From Belnapia arida (lineage in GTDB: Bacteria; Pseudomonadota; Alphaproteobacteria; Acetobacterales; Acetobacteraceae), in NCBI RefSeq assembly GCF_016773205.1, contig NZ_JAETWB010000014.1, positions 56,435 to 120,434 of the forward strand: 64,000 bases of DNA, written 5' to 3'. Below, in pieces: positions 1 to 8,041 of the stretch. The notes under the pieces are model-generated. The model saw only the letters and a program-made list of their open reading frames with translations. It was not told where the DNA came from and searched no databases. The position numbers were made by a program, and so were the translations under genes. The stretch's first letter is position 1. The number at the start of each line of letters is the position of its first letter.

Positions 1-199
1 CGGCTAGTGTCCTAATTTGAAAGAGAGTTCGAAAAGGGCGAGTAGGACCGTGTAGGGCGCAGCGGCGATGAGCGTCCCTGTGATGCTGGCCGTAGGGCGC
101 CAGGCTGCTGCTTCCCGAATGGCCGCTTAAGCAACAGGTGGTGACGTGCTTGGACGGGGCGAAACTCTGGGGCGACAAAGTCCAGTTTGGTACTAATGA

Positions 200-391
200 T
201 TGCCACGTCACCCGCCCGGCCGGAAGGGCTTCGCAGTGCTGCCGCAGCATTGGATGGTGGAGCGCAGCTTCGGTTGGCTCACCTGTTGGGACGGCCTGAT
301 GCGCGACCGTGCCAGGCGCCTCGACGTGGCTGCCGTCATGATAGAATGCACGGCCGTCCTCGCCGCCACCGAAGCCATGATCAATCCATTC
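200..391 (+). pseudogene. IS5-family transposase C-terminal remnant
   Basis: Reading from 200 the frame gives GRKGFAVLPQHWMVERSFGW followed by LTCWDGLMRDRARRLDVAAV. This is the recognisable C-terminal block of IS5-type DDE transposases, with the conserved R/K-W-x-VER-FGWL segment holding the catalytic Glu. The upstream two thirds of a transposase are absent and the frame after about 391 no longer looks like the family, so this is a dead fragment. The sequence at 1-199 contains no recognised coding segment. Confidence 0.7.
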
Positions 392-400
392 TGGCGCCGC

Positions 401-832
401 TCAAACAGGCTCTCAGCACGCGTGGTGTTTCGCACAACGAGTACGGCTGCCGCTTCTTACGCTTTCATCTCAATTATTACAGCTAGATAGCTTTGTTTCG
501 TGAAGGAGACTGATTGGAGCCAAAGCCTATTCCACGCATCCCTCACTTGAATTTTCAAAAACGACACGATTGGCCGGAGCAACCAAAGGCTGGGCTCACC
601 AGCCAATGGACAACGTTGCCCTCGCCTCCGCAGCCAATGCGCCGCAGCCAACCGCCACTTCGTAGCAGATTGATCGTGCTGGGGTAGGCCGGCTGAGACT
701 GCGGAGCGCCTGAGGTCCGCAGATGGTCTCGACAAGCTCAGACCCGGCATACGGCTCGCAACCAGGCGTTCCCAAAGCCATAGCGGATTCTCGTTGAATG
801 CTTCGGGGTTTTCCGTGATGAAGGTGGACAGG
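401..832. other. Non-coding or decayed stretch
   Basis: No reading frame here has a start with a ribosome-binding site or a recognisable domain. It lies between two broken genes and is probably decayed sequence. Confidence 0.4.
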
Positions 833-1023
833 ACCACGGGGCAGCCAAGCTGCAGCGAAAAACCGGACGAAGGGGCTCACGATCAGGGTCGTCGACATGG
901 CCGGTGCCAGCCATGCGAGCTGCCAGAAATCATCATCAACCAAGCGCGCGACGATGCCGCGCAGCTGCAGCCGATAAGAATGAAGACCAAGCTGATGAGG
1001 GCAAACTCCACAACGCCCCAGAC
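833..1023 (-). pseudogene. Cation/proton antiporter (CPA1-like) fragment
   Basis: On the minus strand the segment starting at 1023 translates as VWGVVEFALISLVFILIG. One missing base near 977-980 shifts the frame, which then continues as LQLRGIVARLVDDDFW and later AAWLPRG near 833. The pattern 'hydrophobic helix, FILIGLQLRGI, second helix, YLPRG' is typical of the middle of Na+/H+ antiporters of the CPA1 group. There is no start, no N- or C-terminal part, and at least one frameshift, so it is a non-functional scrap. The family call rests on this short stretch only. Confidence 0.45.
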
Positions 1024-1040
1024 CTCTCCTCCGCGGTGAT

Positions 1041-1832
1041 TCAAGCCCGCCTCAGCTTTGCCAGGGCGAAGCCTACTTCCACCGCCGCCTCCCGCAGCAC
1101 CGGCAGAAGCCTGTCCACCACCGCACTGCGGTCAGTAACATCGCGCAAATACATCAGATTCAACGAGGCTACTGCGACCTCGCCCACCAGAACGGGCACG
1201 GCGACCGCGCTGGCGAGGCCGCTGTATTCTCGGGCGGCATAAGCGTCGTCCATCGCGGCGTAACCTGCCGCGCGGATGGCCGCGAAGGCGGCATCCGCCG
1301 CGTCCGGATCATGCGCCAGGACGTTCCATGGCTCAGGCGAACGCGCCGCTAGCGTAATGGCGTGATTACGTTCGGGTGGCGCGCAGAAGGCGAGGAAGGC
1401 CCGGCCAAGGGAGGTGGCGAGCACCGGGGCACGGAAGCCGGTGCGGCGCTCAAACATGAAGCGCCCCTCGCCGCGGCTTGTATGTGCCACGACCATCGCA
1501 TCGCCATCGAACACCGCGACGTCGGAGGGCCAGCCGATGCTGGCACGCAGCCGGGTCATCACCGGCGCCGCGGCGATGCCGACCTCCCGGTGCAGGGTGT
1601 AGCCCGCACAGAGTTCCAGGGTCCGTCCGGTTGGGAAATAAAGCGGCAGCTGGGGGTGGCGTATCACATAACCGGCGTGGATCAGTGTTTCGAGCATGCG
1701 CACGATCGTTGGCGGGTTGAGTCCCGTGAGCCGATGGATCTCGGAGACGCCGGCCTCCGACAGGCGGTTCACAATCCGCAGCACTTCCAAGCCCCGCAGG
1801 AGGGCAGCTACGGGTTCATAGGATGGCATCAT
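1041..1832 (-). CDS. IclR-family transcriptional regulator
   Basis: A 263-residue protein with the two-part IclR layout. Residues about 10-60 form the winged helix-turn-helix (recognition region VSEIHRLTGLNPPTIVRMLE), and about 75-260 form the GAF-like effector domain, with LGRAFLAF and the conserved AVAVPV strand near 208-213. IclR proteins are dimeric, bind palindromic operators and respond to small aromatic or carboxylic acids. A perfect 15-bp palindrome of IclR type lies 68 bp upstream of the start (1900-1914), suggesting autoregulation. The gene is divergent from the catabolic operon that begins near 2453, which is its likely target. Two ATGs in tandem could start it; the first is used. 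Effector unknown. Confidence 0.9.
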   Translation of the reverse strand: MMPSYEPVAALLRGLEVLRIVNRLSEAGVSEIHRLTGLNPPTIVRMLETLIHAGYVIRHPQLPLYFPTGRTLELCAGYTLHREVGIAAAPVMTRLRASIGWPSDVAVFDGDAMVVAHTSRGEGRFMFERRTGFRAPVLATSLGRAFLAFCAPPERNHAITLAARSPEPWNVLAHDPDAADAAFAAIRAAGYAAMDDAYAAREYSGLASAVAVPVLVGEVAVASLNLMYLRDVTDRSAVVDRLLPVLREAAVEVGFALAKLRRA

Positions 1833-1899
1833 GACGCCTCATTGCCTGAGACTGCGCTTTCCAGGTTTGCATCGCTGCAACCCCATGCCATAGTTCGTC

Positions 1900-1914
1900 T
1901 GAAATTAAATTTCA
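1900..1914. promoter_or_regulatory. Putative IclR operator palindrome
   Basis: TGAAATTAAATTTCA is a perfect 7-1-7 inverted repeat. It stands out as AT-rich in GC-rich surroundings and resembles the TGGAAATnATTTCCA consensus of E. coli IclR. The half-site TGAAATT recurs at 1920-1926, exactly 20 bp (two helical turns) from the first half, as expected for cooperative binding of two dimers. Position and form fit an autoregulatory operator shared by the divergent promoters. Binding itself is inferred. Confidence 0.6.
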
Positions 1915-2031
1915 CCTGTTGAAATTGGCCTCGAAAGTAGGAGCCGACAGGGCGGAAGTCCAGCTTGAAACGGCCGGCCGGCCGGCATCGGATCGGTGAG
2001 TTTGAGGTCAGAGTACGGGAGGAAACGCCGA

Positions 2032-2301
2032 ATGGCTGCTGGGAAGCGGCGCCTGCCGACAGGCGGCGCCAGCGTGAGCGGGGCGGCAATCAGCGTCAAC
2101 CAAGGCGCCTACGCCGTACCCAACGTCGTCGGCCGTGAAGTCGTTGCAGACCTGCCGGCCGGAGACCTCCGCATCAGCCGGCTGCGCTTCGACGCCGCCC
2201 TGCGCCAAGCCGATCTCCACGACCACGCCTTTCCAGTGCAAGGTGCCTCCGGCAGCTTGCTGTTCGTACGAGGCACCGTCCTCCCCAGTGATCTGGATTG
2301 A
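2032..2301 (+). CDS. Small hypothetical protein
   Basis: Possible 89-residue protein starting at ATG 2032, chosen because GGGAGGA lies about 8 bases upstream; an in-frame GTG at 1996 has no such site. I recognise no domain. The C-terminal half (VVADLPAGDLRISRLRFDAA) looks like a normal amphipathic protein, but the N-terminus is basic and low in complexity. It lies between the IclR gene and the operon start at 2453 in the same direction as the operon. It may equally be a chance open frame in a regulatory region or a remnant of a larger gene. Confidence 0.25.
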   Translation: MAAGKRRLPTGGASVSGAAISVNQGAYAVPNVVGREVVADLPAGDLRISRLRFDAALRQADLHDHAFPVQGASGSLLFVRGTVLPSDLD

Positions 2302-2430
2302 GCTGCATGAGTAGCTTCTTGCTTTCATGGCATCACAAGCAGCTGGCCGCGCCGGCTGGGAGCGTCCCGGCGCGACGCAGCGCCTGCGCCGCACGGAGAA
2401 GTGGGGGGCAGTTCGATCAGGACGCGTCGC

Positions 2431-2445
2431 CTGAAGTTCAGGAAC
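2431..2445. promoter_or_regulatory. Overlapping palindromes before operon start
   Basis: CTGAAGTTCAG (2431-2441) and GTTCAGGAAC (2436-2445) are two overlapping palindromes ending 8 bp before the GTG start of the phosphatase gene. They could be an operator or a translation-start secondary structure. Only the symmetry is seen; the function is inferred. Confidence 0.3.
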
Positions 2446-2452
2446 CACTGCG

Positions 2453-3208
2453 GTGACGGGCAGCGCCGAGGTCCTGCCCCGGCGAGTGCAGCTCCAGGGT
2501 TGCACCAACATGCGCGACATCGGTGGCTATGCCGCGCATGGCGGGCGGCGGGTGCGCTTCGGCCAGGTGTACCGCGCCCCTTCGCTGAGCGGCCTCACCG
2601 ACGAGGACCTGCCCCGCTTCGTGACGCTCGGCCTCCGCACCATCGTCGACCTACGCGGCGTGCACGAGAGCGCCAAGGCGCCCTCCCGCCTGCCCTCTCC
2701 CGGGCCGGAAGTGGTGGCGCTGCCGATCGAGCCCACGGTCGGCGCCTCCCTGCGCGACATCCTGGCCACCGGCCGCGCCACGGGCGAGGACGTGCTGACG
2801 CTGCTCGGCCGCGCCTATGCGGCCTATGCATCGGAGAAGCTGCCGATCTATCGCCGGCTGCTGGCGCTCGTCGCCGATCCGGCGCGGCGGCCGCTCGCCT
2901 TCCACTGCTCGGCCGGCAAGGACCGCACCGGCTTCGGCACGGCGCTGCTGCTGATGGCCCTCGGCGTCGCCCGCGACGACATCGTCGAGGACTACCTCGC
3001 CACCAACCGCTTCTGGCGCCGCGAGCACGCGCTGCCCGAGGGCACGCCGCCGGAGGTCGCCGAGGCGCTGACCCGCGCGCACCGGCCGCTGCTGGAGGGC
3101 GCGATCGAGATCGCCCTCACCGGGCACGACAGCGAGGAGGCCTTCCTCGCCTCGCTCGGCCTGGATGCGGCGCGGCTCGCCGCGCTCCGCGACCAAATGC
3201 TGGAATAA
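2453..3208 (+). CDS. Tyrosine-protein phosphatase (Y_phosphatase3 type)
   Basis: A 251-residue dual-specificity/tyrosine phosphatase of the bacterial family with the N-terminal NxRDxGG motif (NMRDIGGY, residues 19-26) and the catalytic P-loop HCSAGKDRTG at 151-160 (nucleophile Cys152, Arg158). Asp67 in the IVDLR strand is also typical. These cytosolic enzymes hydrolyse phosphotyrosine, phosphoinositides or other phosphomonoesters. The start is GTG with only a weak upstream AGGA. It is the first gene of the transporter/catabolic operon and is followed by a strong hairpin at 3216-3238. Its place in a substrate-uptake operon hints at action on a metabolite phosphate or on a signalling phosphoprotein; which one cannot be told. 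Confidence 0.85.
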   Translation: MTGSAEVLPRRVQLQGCTNMRDIGGYAAHGGRRVRFGQVYRAPSLSGLTDEDLPRFVTLGLRTIVDLRGVHESAKAPSRLPSPGPEVVALPIEPTVGASLRDILATGRATGEDVLTLLGRAYAAYASEKLPIYRRLLALVADPARRPLAFHCSAGKDRTGFGTALLLMALGVARDDIVEDYLATNRFWRREHALPEGTPPEVAEALTRAHRPLLEGAIEIALTGHDSEEAFLASLGLDAARLAALRDQMLE

Positions 3209-3215
3209 GGCCAAG

Positions 3216-3238
3216 GCGGGCCGCACCAAGCGGCCCGC
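3216..3238 (+). promoter_or_regulatory. Intercistronic hairpin
   Basis: GCGGGCCGC and GCGGCCCGC form a perfect 9-bp stem around the 5-base loop ACCAA, 8 bases after the phosphatase stop and 16 bases before the next start. No U-run follows, so it is more likely an mRNA-stabilising or attenuating element that lowers readthrough into the receptor gene than a full terminator. Confidence 0.55.
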
Positions 3239-3254
3239 AACGAAGGGACGAAGG

Positions 3255-4238
3255 ATGGACAGAAGGAATTTCCTGCGCGGGACGACCGGGCTGGCCATCG
3301 CCGGACCCCTCGCCATGCCCGCGGTCGCGGCGAGCGGCGGCTTCCCGTCGCGTCCCGTGACCATGATCGTCCCCTTCCCGCCGGGCGGCGCGACGGATGT
3401 CGCCGCCCGCACCATGGCGGAGAAGATGGCGCCCCTGCTCGGCCAGCCGGTGATCGTCGACAACAAGCCCGGCGCGCAGACCGCCATCGGCGCCGATGCC
3501 GCCGCGCGCGCCGAGCCGGACGGCCACACGATGCTGATGGCCTCCGGCACCACCATGACGCTGAACCCGCTGCTGCCGGACAAGCTTCCCTACAAGGCGG
3601 AGGATTTCGCCCCGGTGGCGCTCGTCACGACGCTGCCCTTCGGCATCGTGGTGCGGAAGGGGTTGGCGCATGACATCGAGAGCTTCATCGCGCTGGCGAA
3701 GGCGCGCGGCGGCCAGCTGAACTACGGCTCCAACGGCCCGACCAGCTTCAACAACCTCGCCGCCGTCGTCGTGATGGAGGGTCTCGGCATCAAGATGCAG
3801 GAGATCACCTACCGCGGCGATGCCCAGCAGCTCACCGACCTGATGAGCGGGACGCTGGACGTGATCTCGGTCGGCGGCTCCTCCTCGCTGGCGGCGCTGC
3901 GCGCCGGGCGCGGCACCATCATCGGCTGGACCGGCGAGAAGGGCGAGCGGCTGGCGGTCACGCCCGACATCCCGAACTTTGCCGAGCGCGGGCCGGACAT
4001 GGTCTGCCAGACGCATTTCGGCCTGCTCGTCCCCGCCCGCACGCCGCCCGCCGCCATCGCCCGGCTGAATGCCGCGGCGCAGCAGGCGATGCAGGCGCCG
4101 GACCTGCGCAAGCGCCTGCTGGACGAGGGCCAGTACGTAATGGGCGGCACGGCGGAGGACTATGCCGGCTACCTGCAGCGCGACCGCGACCGCTGGCGCG
4201 ACCTCGTCACGCGCCTCGCCAAGAGCAATCCGGCCTGA
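3255..4238 (+). CDS. Tripartite tricarboxylate transporter receptor (Bug/TctC family)
   Basis: A 327-residue periplasmic solute receptor. The start at ATG 3255 is preceded by GAAGGGACGAAGG; the open frame extends upstream but without a signal peptide. The N-terminus MDRRNFLRGTTG is a twin-arginine-type signal, with cleavage probably after PAVAAS. The mature part begins with the family hallmark strand 'FPSRPVTMIVPFPPGGATD' and has the central GANG-like 'NYGSNGPTSFNNLAA' region. Bug receptors bind carboxylates and deliver them to a TctA/TctB permease. No such permease genes are in the window, so it must use a distant one or act as a sensor. It is the second gene of the operon. Confidence 0.9.
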   Translation: MDRRNFLRGTTGLAIAGPLAMPAVAASGGFPSRPVTMIVPFPPGGATDVAARTMAEKMAPLLGQPVIVDNKPGAQTAIGADAAARAEPDGHTMLMASGTTMTLNPLLPDKLPYKAEDFAPVALVTTLPFGIVVRKGLAHDIESFIALAKARGGQLNYGSNGPTSFNNLAAVVVMEGLGIKMQEITYRGDAQQLTDLMSGTLDVISVGGSSSLAALRAGRGTIIGWTGEKGERLAVTPDIPNFAERGPDMVCQTHFGLLVPARTPPAAIARLNAAAQQAMQAPDLRKRLLDEGQYVMGGTAEDYAGYLQRDRDRWRDLVTRLAKSNPA

Positions 4239-4239
4239 C

Positions 4240-5310
4240 ATGCGCAACACGGTCATCATCGCCGGCGCGCTGGGGCTGGTCGGGCGCGCGGCGCTCGACC
4301 GCTACGTTGCCGATGGCTGGGACGTCATCGGCCTCTCGCGCCGCGCCCCGCCGGAGGGCACCGGCGCGCGCTTCCTCTCCGTCGACCTCACCGATGCCGC
4401 CGCCTGCCGGCAGGCCCTGTCGGGCCTCGGCGCGACGCACCTCGTCTACAGCGCGCTCTACGAGAAGCCCGAGCTCCGCGCCGGCTGGCTCGACACCGAG
4501 CAGATGGAGACCAACCGCCGCATGCTCGCCAACTGCGTCGAGGCGCTGGAGGGCGACGGCGACAGCGGCCTGCGCCACATCTCCGTGCTGCAGGGCACCA
4601 AGGCCTATGGCGTGCATCTCGGGCAGATGCCCATCCCCGGCAAGGAGGATGCGCCGCGCCACATCCACCCCAATTTCTACTGGCTGCAGGAGGACTACCT
4701 CCGCGAGCGCCAGCGCGGGCGCGGCTGGCACTGGACGGTGTTCCGCCCGCAGGCGGTGATCGGCTTCGCCCTCGGCAGCGCCATGAACATGCTGACGGCA
4801 ACCGGCGCCTATGCCGCGATCAGCCGCGCCATGGGCCTGCCGCTGGTCTTCCCCGGCAAGGGCGACCGCGTCACCGAGATCACCGATGCGCGGCTCCTTG
4901 CCTCGGCCATCGCCTGGGCCGGCCGCAGCGAGGCGGCGCGGGACCAGATCTTCAACGTGACCAACGGCGACACGCTGACCTGGCGCGGGCTGTTCCCGGT
5001 CGTCGCCCGCGTCTTCGGCATGGAGCAGGGCGCGCCGCACCCGATGTCGCTGCCGGTCATCATGTCGGACAAGGAGGCCGTGTGGCAGCGGATCGTGCGC
5101 GACCACCAGCTGCAGCCCCATACGCTCCGCGAGCTGGTCGGCGCGTCCTGGCAATTCGCCGACTTCGCCTGGAGCCGCGACGACCAGGCAGCCTCGCTGG
5201 TGAGCACCATCAAGATCCGACAGGCCGGATTCCACGACTGCATCGACAGCGCCGCCATGCTGGAATGGTGGCTGCGCGACCTGCAGCGCCAGCGCATCCT
5301 GCCGCCATGA
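4240..5310 (+). CDS. PRISE-like SDR (enone 5-beta-reductase family)
   Basis: A 356-residue extended short-chain dehydrogenase. The start ATG follows the previous stop by one base, indicating translational coupling. The nucleotide motif is GALGLVGRA near residue 8, and an acidic or basic pocket follows at LSRRA. Instead of a YxxxK pair, the catalytic Lys is in GTKAYG and the Tyr in NFYWLQED, the arrangement of the progesterone 5-beta-reductase/iridoid synthase (PRISE) family. These enzymes reduce activated C=C bonds of enones with NADPH. In the operon it probably reduces an unsaturated ketone or enal of the imported compound before CoA activation. The substrate is unknown. Confidence 0.8.
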   Translation: MRNTVIIAGALGLVGRAALDRYVADGWDVIGLSRRAPPEGTGARFLSVDLTDAAACRQALSGLGATHLVYSALYEKPELRAGWLDTEQMETNRRMLANCVEALEGDGDSGLRHISVLQGTKAYGVHLGQMPIPGKEDAPRHIHPNFYWLQEDYLRERQRGRGWHWTVFRPQAVIGFALGSAMNMLTATGAYAAISRAMGLPLVFPGKGDRVTEITDARLLASAIAWAGRSEAARDQIFNVTNGDTLTWRGLFPVVARVFGMEQGAPHPMSLPVIMSDKEAVWQRIVRDHQLQPHTLRELVGASWQFADFAWSRDDQAASLVSTIKIRQAGFHDCIDSAAMLEWWLRDLQRQRILPP

Positions 5311-5329
5311 CCTGAAGCGCCTTCCCGCG

Positions 5330-5354
5330 TGCCCGGGGCGGCTTCTCCCGGGCA
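5330..5354 (+). promoter_or_regulatory. Intercistronic hairpin
   Basis: TGCCCGGG (5330-5337) and CCCGGGCA (5347-5354) pair over a 9-base loop between the reductase gene and the binding-protein gene. A second small inverted repeat, CCATGG-AAAA-CCATGG, follows at 5365-5380. There is no U-run. Such structures ahead of a binding-protein gene often protect its mRNA, giving more receptor than permease. Confidence 0.5.
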
Positions 5355-5400
5355 AGGACCCCGACCATGGAAAACCATGGCGGCCATGGAGGACGTTCCG

Positions 5401-6546
5401 ATGTTGATATCCCGCAAGGGCTTCCTGCAGCTGGGCGCCATCGGCGCCGCATCCCTCGCCGCGCCGCGCCTCGCCCGCGCCGCCGATCCCATCAAGGTCG
5501 GCGCGCTGTTTCCGCTCAGCGGCGGCACCGCCGTGCAGGGCCAGCATGTCTGCGAGGCGATCGGCATCGCCGCCAGCATGGTGAACGACACCGGCGGCGT
5601 CATGGGCCGCAAGGTCGAGGTCATCCGGCGGGACGACGAATCGACGCCCGCGGTCGGCGTCAGCCGCGCCAACGAGCTGATCGGCGAGGGCGTCTCGGTC
5701 ATCATCGAGGGCTGGAACAGCCCCGTGACCCTGGCGATCCAGACCGTCATCGCCCGGGCCGGCGTGCTCGACATCACCGCCATCTCCAAGGCGGACCAGA
5801 TCCTGACGGGCGGCGGCAACCCGCTGGCGATCCGGCTCAACTCCTCCAACGCCCAGGACGGGCAGGTCATCGCCGACCACCTGAAGGCGACCGGCGCCAA
5901 GCGCATCGCCTTCCTCACCCAGAACGATGCCTATGGCAACGGCGCCCAGGCCGCGATCGAAGGCATGCTGAAGGCCAATGGCCATACCTATGAGAAGGTG
6001 GCTGAGGAGCGCTTCCCCTTCACCCAGGTGGATTTCCGCGTGGCGCTCACCAGTATCCGCGGCAGCAATGCCGACGCGGTCGTCGCCATCAACGCGAATG
6101 AGGGCTCCGGCCTGCCCGCCCTGCTCCGCCAGGCACGGCAGATGCGCCTCAAGGGCGAGCTGGTGACCGCCGTCGGCACCGTCGCCCCGAGCGTCATCTC
6201 CGTCGCGGGCGATGCGGCCAACGGCATCGTCGGCGCCGACATCTACTTCCCGAAGGTCGAGCCCTTCGCCTCCAACCCAGTGAACCAGGACTTCGTCCGC
6301 CGCGGTGAGGAGAAGATCAGCTACACGCCAGACAAGTTCATGGCGCTCGGCGCCGCCTCGCTGCAGGTCTGGGCCACGGCGGCGAACGAGCTCAAGACGC
6401 TCGACCGTGAGAAGCTCGGCGCCCATATCCGCAACGGCGCCTTCAAGGGCACGATCTTCGGCGACGTGGCCTTCAAGGACGGCCAGCTCGGCTCCTCCCA
6501 CCACCTCTTCACGGTGAAGGACGGCAAGATCGAGGTCCGGGCGTGA
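5401..6546 (+). CDS. Branched-chain amino acid-type ABC substrate-binding protein
   Basis: A 381-residue periplasmic binding protein of the Leu/Ile/Val type (Peripla_BP_6). The ATG at 5401 follows GGAGGA. A Tat/Sec-like leader (MLISRKGFLQLGAIGAASLA) ends near APRLARAA, and the mature protein starts with the family strand IKVGALFPLSGGTAVQG. Further hallmarks are the second lobe GAKRIAFLTQNDAYGNG and the DAVVAINANEGSGLPALLRQARQ region. It would capture a carboxylate or amino-acid-like solute for LivHMGF encoded immediately downstream; its stop overlaps the LivG start by 4 bases. Ligand specificity cannot be read from sequence; the neighbouring CoA enzymes suggest an organic acid rather than an amino acid. 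Confidence 0.9.
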   Translation: MLISRKGFLQLGAIGAASLAAPRLARAADPIKVGALFPLSGGTAVQGQHVCEAIGIAASMVNDTGGVMGRKVEVIRRDDESTPAVGVSRANELIGEGVSVIIEGWNSPVTLAIQTVIARAGVLDITAISKADQILTGGGNPLAIRLNSSNAQDGQVIADHLKATGAKRIAFLTQNDAYGNGAQAAIEGMLKANGHTYEKVAEERFPFTQVDFRVALTSIRGSNADAVVAINANEGSGLPALLRQARQMRLKGELVTAVGTVAPSVISVAGDAANGIVGADIYFPKVEPFASNPVNQDFVRRGEEKISYTPDKFMALGAASLQVWATAANELKTLDREKLGAHIRNGAFKGTIFGDVAFKDGQLGSSHHLFTVKDGKIEVRA

Positions 6547-7316
6547 GCGGGCCCGCGCCGGCGCTCCGCGTCGAGGGGCTCGGCGTGCGCTACGGCGCCC
6601 TGGTGGCGCTCGAGGGCGTCTCCTGGGAGGTCGCGCCCGGCGAGATCCTCGGCATCATCGGGCCGAACGGCGCGGGCAAGAGCTCCTGCTACGACGCGAC
6701 CACCAACATGGCGCCTCGCTCGGGGCGCGTCTGGATCAGCGGTGAGGAGGTGACGGCGGTGCCGCCGCATGGCCTCGCCGAACGCGGCCTCAAGCGCGCC
6801 TTCCAGCAGAACGCCTTCTTCGCCGCCCTCACCGTGCGGGACAACATGGTCGCCGTGCTGGCGCGGGAAGCGGGCACCGGCCTCCTGCAAAGCCTCGCCC
6901 TGCCCTGGCGCGAGGCCTCCCGCCGCCACGCGCTGGAGGCGGAGGCGGCGGCGATCCTCGAGCGCTTCGCCGTGCCGCGCGAGATGCACGGACTGCGCCC
7001 GGGCAACATCCCCTATGGCAGCCAGCGCATGCTCTCCATCGCCCTCGCCTTCGGCCGCGGCGCCCGTGTGCTGATGCTCGACGAGCCGGCGGCCGGCCTC
7101 GGCGGCGCCGACATGGCCCGGCTCATCGCGCTGCTGCGCTCGCTGCGGGGCGAGGGCATCGCCCTGGTGGTGATCGAGCACCACATGGACCTCATCATGT
7201 CGGTCGCCGACCGCATCGTGGTGCTGGAGCAGGGGCGGTGCATCGCCAACGGCACGCCGCAGCAGATCCAGGCCGACCCGCGCGTGCTGGAAGCCTATCT
7301 GGGGCAGGCGGCATGA
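6543..7316 (+). CDS. Liv-type ABC transporter ATP-binding protein (LivG-like)
   Basis: A 257-residue cytoplasmic ATPase of a Liv importer. Walker A is GPNGAGKSS (residues 40-48), Walker B is VLMLDEPAAG, and the LivG-specific C-terminal extension ends with DPRVLEAYLG. The signature motif is unusual: where LivG proteins normally have LSYGQQR this one has IPYGSQRML, which might alter coupling or reflect drift. The GTG start overlaps the binding-protein stop and its stop overlaps the next ATG (ATGA), so the genes are translationally coupled. It pairs with LivF at 7313 to power LivH/LivM. Confidence 0.9.
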   Translation: MSGPAPALRVEGLGVRYGALVALEGVSWEVAPGEILGIIGPNGAGKSSCYDATTNMAPRSGRVWISGEEVTAVPPHGLAERGLKRAFQQNAFFAALTVRDNMVAVLAREAGTGLLQSLALPWREASRRHALEAEAAAILERFAVPREMHGLRPGNIPYGSQRMLSIALAFGRGARVLMLDEPAAGLGGADMARLIALLRSLRGEGIALVVIEHHMDLIMSVADRIVVLEQGRCIANGTPQQIQADPRVLEAYLGQAA

Positions 7317-8041
7317 GCCCGGTCCTCGAGGCGCGCAACCTCCGCGTCGCCTATGGCGGCAATCTCGCGCTCGACATCCCGCATCTCGCGCTCAAGCCCG
7401 GCGAGCTGGTGGGCGTGGTCGGCGCCAACGGTGCGGGCAAGTCGACCCTGGTGAACGCGCTGCTCGGCTGGTCGCGCGGCACGCCGAGCGTCAGCGGCAG
7501 CATCCGCCTCGACGGCGAGGAGATCGGCCATCTGCCGCCCCACGCCCGCGTCGCCCGCGGCCTGACCCTGGTACCCGAGGGGGGCGCCGTCTTCATGCGC
7601 CTCACCGTCGAGGACAACCTCGCCGCAGCCCAGGCGCCGCGCGGCAGCAACCGCCGCGCCCATGACGAGGCGGAGATCTACGCGCTCTTCCCCCGCCTGA
7701 AGGAGCGGCTGCACCACCACGCCTCCATGCTCTCTGGCGGCGAGCGGCAGATGCTGGCCATCGCCCGCGCCCTGCGCCTCGGCCCGCGAGCCCTGCTGCT
7801 GGACGAACCCTCGATCGGCCTCGCCCCGCGCCTCGTGGCGGACGTGCTGCGCACGGTACGGGACCTCGTCGACGAAAAGCTCTCAGTCCTCCTGGTCGAG
7901 CAGAATGTCCGCGCTGCGATCGAGGTGGTGGACCGCCTCGTGCTGCTGGAGCGCGGGCGCATCCTGGCCTCGGGTCCGGCCGCCGCCATGCGCGACGACC
8001 CGCGCATCCTGGCGGCCTATCTGGGGGAGGCCGCCGCATGA
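7313..8041 (+). CDS. Liv-type ABC transporter ATP-binding protein (LivF-like)
   Basis: A 242-residue ATPase, the second motor subunit of the importer. Walker A GANGAGKST is near residue 38, signature LSGGERQMLAIARAL and Walker B LLLDEPSIGLAP are canonical, and it ends with DPRILAAYLG as LivF proteins do. The start ATG overlaps the LivG stop, and its own stop overlaps the LivH start. An in-frame upstream extension to 7238 would lie inside livG and is rejected. Confidence 0.92.
   Translation: MSPVLEARNLRVAYGGNLALDIPHLALKPGELVGVVGANGAGKSTLVNALLGWSRGTPSVSGSIRLDGEEIGHLPPHARVARGLTLVPEGGAVFMRLTVEDNLAAAQAPRGSNRRAHDEAEIYALFPRLKERLHHHASMLSGGERQMLAIARALRLGPRALLLDEPSIGLAPRLVADVLRTVRDLVDEKLSVLLVEQNVRAAIEVVDRLVLLERGRILASGPAAAMRDDPRILAAYLGEAAA

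Noticed and set aside
2008..2520. Minus-strand 170-codon frame between iclR and the phosphatase gene
   Set aside because: No start site, no recognised domain, and it overlaps the phosphatase gene start; a segment (GTLHWKGVVVEIG) looked protein-like but gave no family.
4207..6504. A 765-codon open frame on the minus strand
   Set aside because: It is antisense to the reductase and binding-protein genes, has an Ala/Gly/Arg/Asp-rich low-information product and no domain; such frames arise from GC-rich codon bias.
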